Shown: positions 50,726-61,178 of the stretch, one piece after another | Layout: every line of letters starts with the position of its first letter | How positions within the stretch are numbered: position 1 is the stretch's first letter | Assembly (NCBI RefSeq): GCF_022811705.1 | Contig: NZ_CP094528.1 | Location: 2,170,001-2,234,000, forward strand | From: Agromyces larvae | GTDB lineage: Bacteria > Actinomycetota > Actinomycetes > Actinomycetales > Microbacteriaceae | DNA length: 64,000 bases | Direction: 5' to 3' | Translations under genes and position numbers: made by a program | Notes under the pieces: generated by a model | Database searches by the model: none | What the model saw: only the letters and a program-made list of their open reading frames with translations | What the model was told of the DNA's origin: nothing

Positions 50726-50740
50726 CGGATAGCTCATCCG
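50726..50740. promoter_or_regulatory. Operator-like palindrome 1 (TetR)
   Basis: CGGATAGCTCATCCG is a 5-bp inverted repeat with a 5-nt spacer. It lies 22 nt upstream of the TetR start. The second copy has the same arms and spacing. Confidence 0.7.
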
Positions 50741-50759
50741 ATTCCGTGCTAGCTTGATT

Positions 50760-50774
50760 CGGATACTTCATCCG
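50760..50774. promoter_or_regulatory. Operator-like palindrome 2 (TetR)
   Basis: CGGATACTTCATCCG has the same arms as site 1; the centres lie 34 bp apart. It sits 20 nt before the SDR start, where a repressor would block transcription. Confidence 0.7.
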
Positions 50775-50794
50775 TTTCAATCCTGGAGGCACCC

Positions 50795-51739
50795 ATGAAC
50801 TGGGATCCCACCCGTCTTCCCGACCAGTCCGACCGAACCTTCGTCGTCACCGGCGCGACCGCCGGCATCGGATACTTCGCCGCCGAGCAGCTCGCTGCTG
50901 CGGGCGCGCACGTCGTCCTCGCGGGCCGTTCAGCCGCGAAGCTCGAGACGGCGCGCGCCGCGATCTCGGGCCAGGTGCCGGATGCCACGACCTCGGCCGT
51001 CGTCGTGGACCTCGCGTCGCTCGCATCCGTCGACCGGGCCGCCGCCGAACTCGCGACGCTGCCCCGCCTCGACGGCATCCTGCTCAACGGCGGCGCCATG
51101 GACCTGCGCCGCGGAGCCACGACGGCCGACGGGCTGCCGGAACTGCTCGGCACCCATGTCGTCGCGAACGTCGCGCTGCTGGCCGGCGTGCTTCCCACGC
51201 TCGTCGCGTCCGGCGAGACGCACGGGCAGTCGCGCATCGTTCACACGTCGACCGGGTTCGTCGGCCGGTTCCGCGTGTCGATCGACGACGCATCGGCGGG
51301 CGAGCGCACCGGCGTGCGCGAGTACACCAAAGCGAAGGCGATCACCGAAGTGCTCGCCTTCGAGTTGGACCGGCGGCTGCGCCGCGCGGGCACGCCGGTC
51401 GCGTCGCTCGTGGCACGCCCGGGCATCGGCGTCGACGCGCGCACCCCACGGCGACCGGGCATCCGCGACGAACACACCCCCTCCCGCCGCAACCCGTTCA
51501 CGCCCTTCGCGCAGGGCAAAGACACCGCGGCGTGGTCGGCGGTGCGCGCGCTCACCGACCCCGCGGCGACCGGCGGGGAATACTACGGCCCGACCGGGTC
51601 GATGCGCGGGCTTCCCGTGCCGGTGACGCCCGCGGATCTCACCGCGAAGGCCGATGCCGCGCTCGTGGCGAGCCTGTGGAATCAGATCGAGGCGCTCGCA
51701 CGAGTCACGCTGCCGGTCGGCGTGCGAACCGGCGGCTGA
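50795..51739 (+). CDS. Short-chain dehydrogenase/reductase
   Basis: 314 residues, ATG 50795 with GGAGG upstream. The NAD(P) loop is VVTGATAGIGYFAAEQLA; the position after strand 2 is AGRSAAKLE, which favours NADP. NGGAMDLR replaces NNAG. The catalytic Ser is in VHTSTGFVG and the Tyr/Lys pair in EYTKAKAI. The length and motifs fit the retinol-dehydrogenase/light-dependent protochlorophyllide-reductase-like SDRs. It is divergent from and probably controlled by TetR. Confidence 0.92.
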   Translation: MNWDPTRLPDQSDRTFVVTGATAGIGYFAAEQLAAAGAHVVLAGRSAAKLETARAAISGQVPDATTSAVVVDLASLASVDRAAAELATLPRLDGILLNGGAMDLRRGATTADGLPELLGTHVVANVALLAGVLPTLVASGETHGQSRIVHTSTGFVGRFRVSIDDASAGERTGVREYTKAKAITEVLAFELDRRLRRAGTPVASLVARPGIGVDARTPRRPGIRDEHTPSRRNPFTPFAQGKDTAAWSAVRALTDPAATGGEYYGPTGSMRGLPVPVTPADLTAKADAALVASLWNQIEALARVTLPVGVRTGG

Positions 51740-51863
51740 ACGGGAACCCCGGCCGGCGATGAACTCGGCCGCGTCACCATCGTCGATGCCGCCACCTGCG
51801 GTGCGACGGCCTCCGGCCGAAGCGCTCTCGCTGCGACCCCGCCGCTCCCCCGAGCGCACGACG

Positions 51864-51906
51864 AAACCCCCGCAGATCCCAGTGTTTCCATGGGATCTGC
51901 GGGGGT
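51864..51906. terminator. Bidirectional terminator between SDR and tRNA-Ser
   Basis: A 16-bp perfect stem (AACCCCCGCAGATCCC and its complement) with an 11-nt loop (51880-51890). It ends 8 nt before the 3' end of the tRNA on the minus strand, where it is followed by TTT; it can also end the SDR transcript. Confidence 0.85.
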
Positions 51907-51914
51907 TCGGATGG

Positions 51915-52002
51915 CGGTGACGGTGGGATTTGAACCCACGGTAGGGGGTTACCCTACACAACTTTTCGAGAGTTGCACCTTCGGCCGCTCGGACACGTCA
52001 CC
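51915..52002 (-). tRNA. tRNA-Ser (CGA)
   Basis: 88 nt on the minus strand. Acceptor GGTGACG pairs with CGTCACC, with a G discriminator as usual for Ser. The anticodon stem is CAACT/AGTTG with loop CTCGAAA, giving anticodon CGA for TCG codons. A long variable arm (class II) and the T-loop GGTTCAAATCC are present. CCA is not encoded. Confidence 0.95.
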
Positions 52003-52124
52003 GGGATCGAGTGTAGACGGCGGCGGCGGCTCGGCCAAATCGTCGCACGCGGTCCGGTTCGGCGACGCAGCGGGACACGCAGGTCGCGGCATCCGATGTC
52101 GGTGGCGCGCAGTAGTCTCGCCGC

Positions 52125-53489
52125 ATGGCTCGCCCCTCACCGACCTTCCGCTGCTCCGAGTGCGGGTGGTCGACCATCAAATGGGTCGGTCGGTGCGGCG
52201 AATGCCAGCAGTGGGGCACGGTCGCCGAAACGGGCGCCGCCGCGGCGCCCGCGCGCATGCCGACCGCGATCATTCCCGCCGGCGATCGACGCGCGCGGCC
52301 GATCGCCGAGGTCGAGGTCGAGCACACCGCGCACCGACCGACCGGCATCGGCGAGTTCGACCGGGTGCTCGGCGGCGGTCTGGTCGCGGGTGCGGCCATC
52401 CTGCTGTCGGGCGAGCCCGGGGTCGGCAAGTCCACGCTGCTGCTCGAGGTCGCCGCGCGGGTCGCTTCGGCCGGGCGGCGCGTGCTCTATGTCAGCGCCG
52501 AGGAGTCGGCGGCGCAGGTGCGCCTGCGTGCCGGCCGCACCGGTGCACTCACGCCCGAGCTGTACCTCGCGAGCGAGACCGACCTGGCCACGGTGCTCGG
52601 CCACGTCGACGAGGTCGGCCCCGACCTGCTCATCGTCGACTCGGTGCAGACGGTCGCGAGTTCGCTCTCCGACGGGCTGCCCGGCCAGCCGAGCCAGGTG
52701 CGCGAGGTCGCGTCCACCCTCATCCGGCTCGCGAAAGAACGGCAACTGCCGGTGCTGCTCGTCGGGCACGTCACGAAGGACGGCGCGATCGCCGGCCCGC
52801 GCCTGCTCGAACACCTCGTCGACGTGGTGTGCCAGTTCGAGGGCGACCGGCAGACCTCGCTGCGGTTCGTCCGGGCGCTGAAGAACCGGTTCGGTCCCAC
52901 CGACGAAGTGGGCTGCTTCGAGATGGCCGGCGACGGCATCGCCGAGGTTCCCGACCCGTCGGGGCTGTTCCTCAGCCGTTCGCGCACCGCGGTCAGCGGC
53001 ACCTGCGTCACGGTCGCGCTCGAGGGCCGGCGGGCGCTGCCGGTCGAGGTGCAGGCGCTCGTCGTCGAGACGAAGGCACCGCAGCCCCGGCGCGTCGTGA
53101 ACGGCGTCGACCCGTCACGGGTCGCGATGATCCTCGCGGTGCTCGAACGACGCGCAGGGCTGCGACGCATCGGCGAACACGACGTCTACGTGTCGACGGT
53201 CGGCGGGGTACGTCTCATCGAGCCCGCCGCCGACCTCGCGATCGCGATCGCCATCGCCTCGGCGGTACGCGACCGCGCCGTGCCGCACGAACTCGCCGCG
53301 TTCGGCGAGATCAGCCTCGCCGGCGAGATCCGCCCCGTCACCGCGGCGAAGCAGCGCGGCGCCGAGGCGCGACGGCTCGGCTACACCCGCCTGCTCGACG
53401 TCGAGTCGGGCAGCGTGCACGCCGCCGTCGAGCAGGCGATGCGCGCCTCGGTCACCACGCGCGAACGCGAACTCGACGCGGCGTTCTGA
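52125..53489 (+). CDS. radA: DNA repair protein RadA
   Basis: 454 residues, ATG 52125. The N-terminal C4 zinc finger is CSECGWSTIKWVGRCGEC (four Cys). The RecA-like core has Walker A GEPGVGKST, Walker B LLIVDSVQT and the RadA signature LKNRFGPTDEVG. The C-terminal Lon-protease-like domain (about 290-450) has ALEGRRALPVEVQALV and SLAGEIRPV; the protease Ser-Lys dyad is absent, as in all RadA. It helps branch migration during recombination repair. Confidence 0.97.
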   Translation: MARPSPTFRCSECGWSTIKWVGRCGECQQWGTVAETGAAAAPARMPTAIIPAGDRRARPIAEVEVEHTAHRPTGIGEFDRVLGGGLVAGAAILLSGEPGVGKSTLLLEVAARVASAGRRVLYVSAEESAAQVRLRAGRTGALTPELYLASETDLATVLGHVDEVGPDLLIVDSVQTVASSLSDGLPGQPSQVREVASTLIRLAKERQLPVLLVGHVTKDGAIAGPRLLEHLVDVVCQFEGDRQTSLRFVRALKNRFGPTDEVGCFEMAGDGIAEVPDPSGLFLSRSRTAVSGTCVTVALEGRRALPVEVQALVVETKAPQPRRVVNGVDPSRVAMILAVLERRAGLRRIGEHDVYVSTVGGVRLIEPAADLAIAIAIASAVRDRAVPHELAAFGEISLAGEIRPVTAAKQRGAEARRLGYTRLLDVESGSVHAAVEQAMRASVTTRERELDAAF

Positions 53490-53527
53490 GCGGGCCATCC
53501 CCCCGCGCTGCGCCGCCGTGCGATCCG

Positions 53528-53615
53528 CCCCGAGCCACCCGTTCTGCGCCACGTCGCCGCCCTCCGCGCGGCCCCGAGCCACCCGTTCTGCGCCACTTCG
53601 GCGCCCTCCGCGCCA
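53528..53615. repeat. 44-nt direct repeat ahead of repeat B copy 4
   Basis: CCCCGAGCCACCCGTTCTGCG and what follows occur twice with a period of 44 nt (53528 and 53572). Each copy contains the left arm of repeat B (GCGCCAC), but only the second is followed by the right arm. The first is a partial or collapsed copy. Confidence 0.8.
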
Positions 53616-53648
53616 GCCAAGATGGCGCAGGGCGCGGCGAACTGGCGC
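53590..53648. repeat. Palindromic repeat B, copy 4
   Basis: 59 nt starting GCGCCACTTCGGCGCCCTCC and ending CTGGCGC. It lies between the convergent radA and SseB-like genes. The left arm is the best match to a consensus of all copies. Confidence 0.85.
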
Positions 53649-53711
53649 AGAGCCGGAAGGAGGAGCGCGACCGCCGGGCGGACGGCGCAAACGCCACCAC
53701 CACCGAGACGG

Positions 53712-54122
53712 CTACGCCTCGAGCGCGCGCAACAGCTCGCTCGGCGACGCCTGCATCGGGTGCGGCCCCGCGATGTCGAGGAACACCGTGGTGATCGTCG
53801 ACTCGTACCGTTTCAGGAAGGTCCGCAGCCACGCGGGGCTCTGCAGGCCGACGGCAGGCGGCAGGTTCGCGGGCTTGTTCGCCGCATCACTGAACAGCAG
53901 CAGCGCGACCTCGCCCGTGTTCTGGTCGCGGTAGGTCCACACTTCGCCGCCGTCGAGGGGGTTGTCGCGCGGCCCCGGCTTGATGAGCGGCACGACGGTG
54001 TTGCCGTGGCGCAGTGCGAGCGCGACCGCCGCCATGTCCTGCTTCCCGAGCGCCTCGGCGAGTGCTTGCGAGCGGAACTCGAGGGGCTGCTGCTGCGGCT
54101 TCTTGCGCGCCTTGCCTGCCAT
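53712..54122 (-). CDS. SseB-like protein
   Basis: 136 residues, ATG 54122 (MAGKARKKPQQQPLEF). The body has LAEALGKQDMAAVALALRHGNTVVPLIK, quoted in part: AAVALALRHGNTVVPL; then VWTYRDQNTGEVALLLFSDAANKP and LKRYESTITTVFLDIAGPHPM, in short blocks. The pattern VP(L)..(T)GE...LF.. resembles SseB domains, whose function in actinobacteria is unknown. The basic N-terminus may bind nucleic acid. Confidence 0.65.
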   Translation of the reverse strand: MAGKARKKPQQQPLEFRSQALAEALGKQDMAAVALALRHGNTVVPLIKPGPRDNPLDGGEVWTYRDQNTGEVALLLFSDAANKPANLPPAVGLQSPAWLRTFLKRYESTITTVFLDIAGPHPMQASPSELLRALEA

Positions 54123-54246
54123 CCGTCCAGCGTAGCGAGCGTGAAGATGCCACGGCGGCCGCGGTCGATCCCACTGCCCGGCGGGGTCGCGCGGCGGCGG
54201 AGTTCGGGCGGTCGCGAACCGTCGGGCGGTGGCATAGCGTGAGACG

Positions 54247-55044
54247 ATGACGAATCCGATCGAAGACGGCTTCACGCGCGCGGCGGCAGCCGCGACCATG
54301 GTGCCGATGCTTCCCTGCGGCGACGTCGACGAGCTGGTCGCATTCTGGACCGAGCTCGGGCTCGAGCTCACCTACCGGCAGCTGCGTCCGAACCCGTACG
54401 TCGCGCTCCGAGCCGGCGCCATCGACCTGCACTACTACGGGATGCCCGGCTGGGACCCGGAGGCGAGCCACTCGACCTGCGCCGTCGCGGTGCCCGACCC
54501 CAGGCCGCTCCACGACCGGTTCCGCGAAGGTCTGCGTGCCCGCTACGGGCGAGTACCGCTCAGCGGGTTCCCCCGCATCACCAGGCCGCGCGAACGCGCG
54601 AACAACGGCGGCCTCAGCGGCTTCAGCCTGATCGACCCGGCCGGCAACTGGATCCGGGTGACGCGAGCGGCCGAGTCACCCGTGCGGGCGGGCGACCATG
54701 ACACCACATCGTGGACGACGTCCGCGGCAACCCCGCTCGCGCGGGCCGTCGAGAACGCGGTCGTGGTGGGCGACTCGCACGGCGACGCTCAGCAAGGGCG
54801 GAAGATCCTGGTCGGCGCACTCCGGCGCCATGGGGATGCGCTCCCGGCCGATCGGGCGCGTGCGCTCGCGTACCTGGTCGAGCTGGCCCTGCGGCTGCAC
54901 GATACGGATGCCGCGCATCGCGCGCTCGCCGATCTCGAGAGCATGCCGGCCGACGGCGACGGCGTCGTCCATGCGGCCCTCAGGGAGGCACGGGAGACGC
55001 TGGCACAGGCCGTCGCGGCTGAGGACGCAGGCTCGCGGGCCTGA
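54247..55044 (+). CDS. VOC-domain protein with helical C-terminal repeat region
   Basis: 265 residues, ATG 54247. Residues 15-130 form a glyoxalase/bleomycin-resistance (VOC) module: VPMLPCGDVDELVAFWTELGLEL, in parts VDELVAFWTELGLEL, then DLHYYGMPGW and GGLSGFSLIDPAGNWIRV. The metal-site Glu/His set is partial. The last 100 residues have TPR-like helices (ALAYLVELALRLHDTDAAHRALADLE, in parts LVELALRLHDTDAAHRAL). This VOC-TPR fusion may bind drugs or small ligands without catalysis. Confidence 0.8.
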   Translation: MTNPIEDGFTRAAAAATMVPMLPCGDVDELVAFWTELGLELTYRQLRPNPYVALRAGAIDLHYYGMPGWDPEASHSTCAVAVPDPRPLHDRFREGLRARYGRVPLSGFPRITRPRERANNGGLSGFSLIDPAGNWIRVTRAAESPVRAGDHDTTSWTTSAATPLARAVENAVVVGDSHGDAQQGRKILVGALRRHGDALPADRARALAYLVELALRLHDTDAAHRALADLESMPADGDGVVHAALREARETLAQAVAAEDAGSRA

Positions 55045-55049
55045 GGCGG

Positions 55050-55067
55050 GCGCCGACCGGCCGGCGC
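55050..55067. terminator. Short hairpin between convergent genes
   Basis: GCGCCGACCGGCCGGCGC has a 6-bp GC stem in the 23-nt gap between two facing stops, so it could end both transcripts. No T-run follows, so support is modest. Confidence 0.4.
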
Positions 55068-55712
55068 TCAGAACAGCATGAACTGCTTGCTCGACTCCGA
55101 CTCGATGCCGGCGACGCTCACTTCGAGATGGTACGAGGCGCCTCCGGCGGGCACCGCTTCTCGCGCCTGTTCGCAGGTGTCGGGGCTCGAACGGGTGCGG
55201 TCCCAGATGATCGGCACGGCGGAGCTGATCGGGGTGCCGGGAGCGAGCAGCACCTCGGCGTCCACGGGCTCGGTCTGGCAGTCGGTCGAGGTCCAGTACT
55301 GCTCCTCGCCGCTGCGGATCGTGAAGACCTGCGCGCTCGTGCCCGCGTTGATCACGCAGGCGTTCTTGCCGGTGTTCGTGATCGTGACCGACAGCTGCGG
55401 CTGCTGGTCGGCAGCGTATTCGGTGCCATCGGTGACCGCCTCGACGAGGACCTGGTCTGGCTTGCAGGGGTCGCCGTCGGCCGCGGTCGGCTCGGTGGGG
55501 ATCGCGGTGGCCGGCTCCGTCGAGACGGGGGGTTCCGTCTCCCCCGCGGACTTCCCGTCGGTCGAGGCCGGCTCACCCTGACTCGCGCCGGGCCGCACGA
55601 CGATCAGCACGATCGCGATGATGACGGCCACGAGGCCGAGCAGCACGAGCAGTCGCCGACGACGGTAGACCGCGGGCGACACCTTGCCCTGCGAGGTGCG
55701 ATTCGTCGACAT
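55068..55712 (-). CDS. Membrane-anchored protein with DUF4232-like domain
   Basis: 214 residues, ATG 55712 (MSTNRTSQGKVSP). A single helix LLVLLGLVAVIIAIVLIVV anchors it, followed by a Thr/Pro/Glu linker. The extracellular domain (about 80-214) has a cysteine pair (GDPCKPDQ...KNACVIN) and another (STDCQTE...DTCEQA). Strands such as PQLSVTITNTGKNAC and VFTIRSGEEQYW suggest an immunoglobulin-like fold. Function unknown. Confidence 0.75.
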   Translation of the reverse strand: MSTNRTSQGKVSPAVYRRRRLLVLLGLVAVIIAIVLIVVRPGASQGEPASTDGKSAGETEPPVSTEPATAIPTEPTAADGDPCKPDQVLVEAVTDGTEYAADQQPQLSVTITNTGKNACVINAGTSAQVFTIRSGEEQYWTSTDCQTEPVDAEVLLAPGTPISSAVPIIWDRTRSSPDTCEQAREAVPAGGASYHLEVSVAGIESESSKQFMLF

Positions 55713-55791
55713 GTGCACAGGGTACGTCTCCGGCGCCCCGGCCCCGCGCCGCGCGCCCGGCGTGCCGGAGCGCGGCGGTTCCCCGCTCGTG

Positions 55792-56295
55792 CTACAGCAC
55801 TTTCAGCATCCGGGTGTTGCCGAGGGTGTTCTGCTTGACCCGCGCGAGGTCGAGGAACTCCGCGACGCCCTCGTCGTGCGAGCGCACCAGTTCGGCGTAG
55901 ACCTCGGGGTCGACGGTCTCGTCGCCCATGTCCTCGAACCCGTTGCGCCCGAAGAACGCGACTTCGAAGGTCAGGCAGAACAGGCGGGTGAGTCCGAGCT
56001 CGCGCGCGTCCGCCTCCAGGACCGTGAGCAGCGCGTGCCCGACCCCGCGGCCGAGCCACGGATCGGCGACGGCGAGTGTGCGCACCTCGCCCAGGTCTTC
56101 CCACATCACGTGCAGCCCCCCGCAGCCGATGACCTCGCCGTCGGCGGTCTCGGCGACGCGGAACTCCTGCACCGCGCCGTAGAGGTCGACGCGCTCCTTG
56201 CCGAGCAGGATGCGTCGGGTGACGAGCGGCTCCACGAGGGCGAGGATCGAGGGGATGTCGCTCGTGCGCGCCCGGCGCACCGTGAAGTCGGCCAT
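55792..56295 (-). CDS. Amino-acid N-acetyltransferase, ArgA-like GNAT
   Basis: 167 residues, ATG 56295. It has VRRARTSDIPSILALVEPLV, the strand VIGCGGLHVMWEDLGEVRTLAV, in parts GCGGLHVMWEDLGEVRTLAV, the CoA loop PWLGRGVGHALL and FCLTFEVAFFGRNGFE. These match stand-alone N-acetylglutamate synthases of actinobacteria (Rv2747 type), which start arginine synthesis. No other arg gene is near. Confidence 0.85.
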   Translation of the reverse strand: MADFTVRRARTSDIPSILALVEPLVTRRILLGKERVDLYGAVQEFRVAETADGEVIGCGGLHVMWEDLGEVRTLAVADPWLGRGVGHALLTVLEADARELGLTRLFCLTFEVAFFGRNGFEDMGDETVDPEVYAELVRSHDEGVAEFLDLARVKQNTLGNTRMLKVL

Positions 56296-56347
56296 CCGCC
56301 CATCGTAGAGCCGCGCGCGAGCCCCGTCGGCCCGACCCCACCTGTAC

Positions 56348-56426
56348 GCAATTCAGGAGCGCGTGCGGCGTGTCGCGTGCAGACCCGGCGTGTCGCGGCC
56401 GCGACACGCCTCCGCTCCTGAATTGC
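56348..56426. repeat. Palindromic repeat A, copy 3
   Basis: 79 nt bounded by GCAATTCAGG and CCTGAATTGC, with three GTGTCGCG-type words inside. It is followed by GTTCCGGGG, the complement of the flank of copy 1. Confidence 0.85.
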
Positions 56427-56458
56427 GTTCCGGGGTGGGGCGGGGCGCGCGGGAGACG

Positions 56459-56494
56459 ACGAGGGGCGGATGCCACGTGGCATCCGCCCCTCGT
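56459..56494 (-). terminator. Perfect 36-nt palindrome terminator of clpC
   Basis: All 36 bases form one inverted repeat centred on CCACGTGG, starting 16 nt after the clpC stop. It has the same size and zero-loop design as the rpoC terminator. Confidence 0.8.
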
Positions 56495-56510
56495 GTCGCT
56501 GGGGTCGCGC

Positions 56511-59039
<2,529 letters not shown>

Positions 59040-59170
59040 GCTCAACTCCTCACGACCCCGGTGCGGACGGGGCGTCGTTACCAACGAGCGTAAGCGTCCC
59101 GGCTCCGAGATTCGCCGGTGTTCGCCGTGGGCGCACCGCGGGTTGCGCGCGGCGACGAGCATCGCTACCG

Positions 59171-59201
59171 TATCGATCATCGTTATTATCGATTTTCGAT
59201 A
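59171..59201. promoter_or_regulatory. AT-rich TATCGAT operator cluster
   Basis: Four ATCGAT-type words lie within 31 nt: TATCGAT at 59171, ATCG at 59179, TATCGAT at 59187, and TCGATA at 59196-59201. The outer TATCGA/TCGATA words are inverted. This is the most AT-rich patch of the region and lies 15-45 nt before the first DUF2975 gene, so it is the probable binding site of the XRE regulator encoded at the end of that operon. Confidence 0.65.
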
Positions 59202-59215
59202 TGGAAGGTGATCGG

Positions 59216-59833
59216 ATGTCCCAGAGCACGAATCCCGCCAGGCTGCGGCCGAGCGACCAGGCGGGCATGTTCCTCACGATCGTGATCGCGGTGATTGCGA
59301 TCGCCGCGACCGCGTGGCTCGCGATCTCGCGGCTCGTCGAAGTGCTGCCCGGGCGCGACGTGCCGGTGCTCGTACCGTTCGTCAGCGAGGCGTCGACCCT
59401 GCCCATCGGGCCCGACGGGGCATCCGTCGAGGTCGCCGTCGCGCAGGCCGTCGTGACCGTTCCCTCCCCGGCCGTCGCGACGCAGTTCGCGCTCGTGGCC
59501 GAGCCGATCGTCGTCGGGTGCTCGATCATCGCCGCGATCGTGCTGCTCGGTCTGCTCGCGTGGAACCTCGCCCGCGGCCGCGCCTTCACGCGCGCGAACA
59601 CGCGCATCATCTGGTGGGGATCCGCGGTGCTCACCGGCGGCTGGGTGTTCGGCACCCTCTTCCAGACGATGGGCGTGAACGGAGCCCTCTCGGCGGTGAG
59701 CGAGCACACCTACGACGGGGTGCTCTTCTCCACGAACTGGGCGCCCTTCTTCGCGGTGCTCACCCTCGCCGTCATCGGCGCCGCGTTCCAGATCGGCGAG
59801 CGCCTGCAGCACGATACCGACGGGCTCATCTGA
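59216..59833 (+). CDS. DUF2975 membrane protein, first copy
   Basis: 205 residues. ATG 59216 follows AAGGTGA, better than ATG 59201 inside the operator. Four hydrophobic helices: MFLTIVIAVIAIAATAWLAI, VGCSIIAAIVLLGLLAWNLA, WWGSAVLTGGWVFGTLF, FFAVLTLAVIGAAFQIG. Between helices 2 and 3 is the DUF2975 block ARGRAFTRANTRIIWW, and it ends GERLQHDTDGLI. The stop overlaps the next start (TGATG). Function unknown; usually found with a small XRE regulator, as here. Confidence 0.88.
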   Translation: MSQSTNPARLRPSDQAGMFLTIVIAVIAIAATAWLAISRLVEVLPGRDVPVLVPFVSEASTLPIGPDGASVEVAVAQAVVTVPSPAVATQFALVAEPIVVGCSIIAAIVLLGLLAWNLARGRAFTRANTRIIWWGSAVLTGGWVFGTLFQTMGVNGALSAVSEHTYDGVLFSTNWAPFFAVLTLAVIGAAFQIGERLQHDTDGLI

Positions 59834-60447
59834 TGGCGACGACCACAACCCGGCGAGCGCTCGGCCTCGCCGAGAAGACGATCCTCGGACTCATCGCGGG
59901 AGGAGCAGCGGCGATCGGTGCCGTGACGGTCGTGCTCGTCGCACTGCAGCTCGCAGAACTCGCCGGCGGAGCCGAGACCACGCTCTTCGACGTCGTGCTC
60001 GTCGAACCGGTACCTGTCGACGTCGACTCACCGGCGGTCGTCGCCGCCACGTCGGACACCGCGACGGTCACGGTTCAGGGTCTGCCCGCCACCGCGCGCG
60101 CCGCCCTGATGGCCGCCGCCGTGGCCGGTTCGCTCGTCTCGATCGGCATCTGCGCCGTGCTGACGTGGCTGTGCGTGCGTGTGTTCGTCGGCAAGCCGTT
60201 CGTACGCTCTGCGACCTGGGGCATCGGCATCGTCGCGGTCCTGGTGATCGTCTCGGCCCTCGCGGGGCCGCTGTTCACCGGCATCGCACACGCGGAAGCG
60301 GCCGACACGCTCGGGCTCGACGGGGTCGCCGCATTCATGGTCGTGTTCGACGTTGCACCGGTCGGATGGGCATTCGCCCTCGTCGTGGTCGCCTCGGCCT
60401 TCGAGATCGGGCAACGTCTGCAGCACGAGACCGAGGGGCTCGTCTGA
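59833..60447 (+). CDS. DUF2975 membrane protein, second copy
   Basis: 204 residues, ATG 59833 overlapping the previous stop. It has the same four-helix design, with FVGKPFVRSATWGIGIV in place of the loop of copy 1, and ends GQRLQHETEGLV, near-identical to the end of copy 1. Helices 1-2 flank an extracellular loop rich in Val, Asp and Pro. The two copies are probably a duplication that now makes a heteromeric membrane complex. It is coupled to the XRE gene (TGATG). Confidence 0.88.
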   Translation: MATTTTRRALGLAEKTILGLIAGGAAAIGAVTVVLVALQLAELAGGAETTLFDVVLVEPVPVDVDSPAVVAATSDTATVTVQGLPATARAALMAAAVAGSLVSIGICAVLTWLCVRVFVGKPFVRSATWGIGIVAVLVIVSALAGPLFTGIAHAEAADTLGLDGVAAFMVVFDVAPVGWAFALVVVASAFEIGQRLQHETEGLV

Positions 60448-60689
60448 TGGCTCCCGCCGAACCCGACGACGGGCACGACATCCACTGCCGGCTCGACGAA
60501 CTGCTCGCCGCCCGCGGCATGACCCTGGCGCGGCTCAGCGAACTCGTCGGCGTGAGCGTGGTGAACCTCAGCGTGCTGAAGAACGACCGGGCACGAGCCA
60601 TCCGGTTCTCCACGCTCCAGGCGATCTGCGACGCGCTGGGCTGCGAAGTCGGCGACCTGCTGGTGCGCCGGCCCCGGTCGGCTACTTGA
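60447..60689 (+). CDS. XRE-family regulator (YozG-like)
   Basis: 80 residues, nearly all a Cro/CI helix-turn-helix: CRLDELLAARGMTLARLSELVGVSVVNLSVLKND, in parts GMTLARLSELVGVSVVNLSVL, followed by FSTLQAICDALGCEVGDLL. It matches the small regulators that accompany DUF2975 proteins and probably represses the operon through the TATCGAT sites. Its end overlaps the convergent lipoprotein gene by 8 nt. Confidence 0.92.
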   Translation: MAPAEPDDGHDIHCRLDELLAARGMTLARLSELVGVSVVNLSVLKNDRARAIRFSTLQAICDALGCEVGDLLVRRPRSAT

Positions 60690-61146
60690 CCGGAACGGTG
60701 ACCTCGGTGTCGGCCACCTGCACGGTGAGCTCTTCGGTCGTGGTGATGTTCATCGGCGTCCAGAACACGGTGGTGTGCGGCACGAGGTCGGCCGTGCAGG
60801 CGCCGTCGCGGTACTCCTTCAGCGAGATGGCGACCGTGTTGCCCTCGCCCTTGGGTGCGACGACCGAGATCCGCTCGCCGATCGGCGCGCAGGTCGACGA
60901 ACCCCACACCGTGACGGCGATCTTGCCGCCCAGCTCGAGCCACATCGCGACCGGCTGGCCGTCGCCGCCTTCCTGCTCGGCCGTCTCGATGGTGCCCTCC
61001 TCGCCCACCACCGCGTGCTCGACCGTGGGCAGCCCCGAGAAGTGCTCGACCGACGACGTGCCGGGCGCGCAGGCGGAGAGCAGGAACACGGACGTGAGCG
61101 CGGCCGCCGCGAGCACGACGCGGCGGACGGAGGTCGAGGATGCCAT
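60682..61146 (-). CDS. Predicted lipoprotein
   Basis: 154 residues, ATG 61146. Signal sequence with lipobox LLSAC (about C26). The mature domain is beta-rich with a Cys pair (SSTCAPIG, DGACTADL). Strands such as KIAVTVWGSSTCAP and TEELTVQVADTEVTV suggest a small Ig-like fold. Family unknown. It is convergent with the XRE gene and divergent from the pirin gene. Confidence 0.8.
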   Translation of the reverse strand: MASSTSVRRVVLAAAALTSVFLLSACAPGTSSVEHFSGLPTVEHAVVGEEGTIETAEQEGGDGQPVAMWLELGGKIAVTVWGSSTCAPIGERISVVAPKGEGNTVAISLKEYRDGACTADLVPHTTVFWTPMNITTTEELTVQVADTEVTVPVK

Positions 61147-61178
61147 GCCGACATCGTAGCCCGTCGCACCTCCGCAAC

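Noticed and set aside
59101..59160. ClgR/HspR-type box before clpC
   Set aside because: TTCGCC words are repeated, but no complete palindrome with the right spacing is present.
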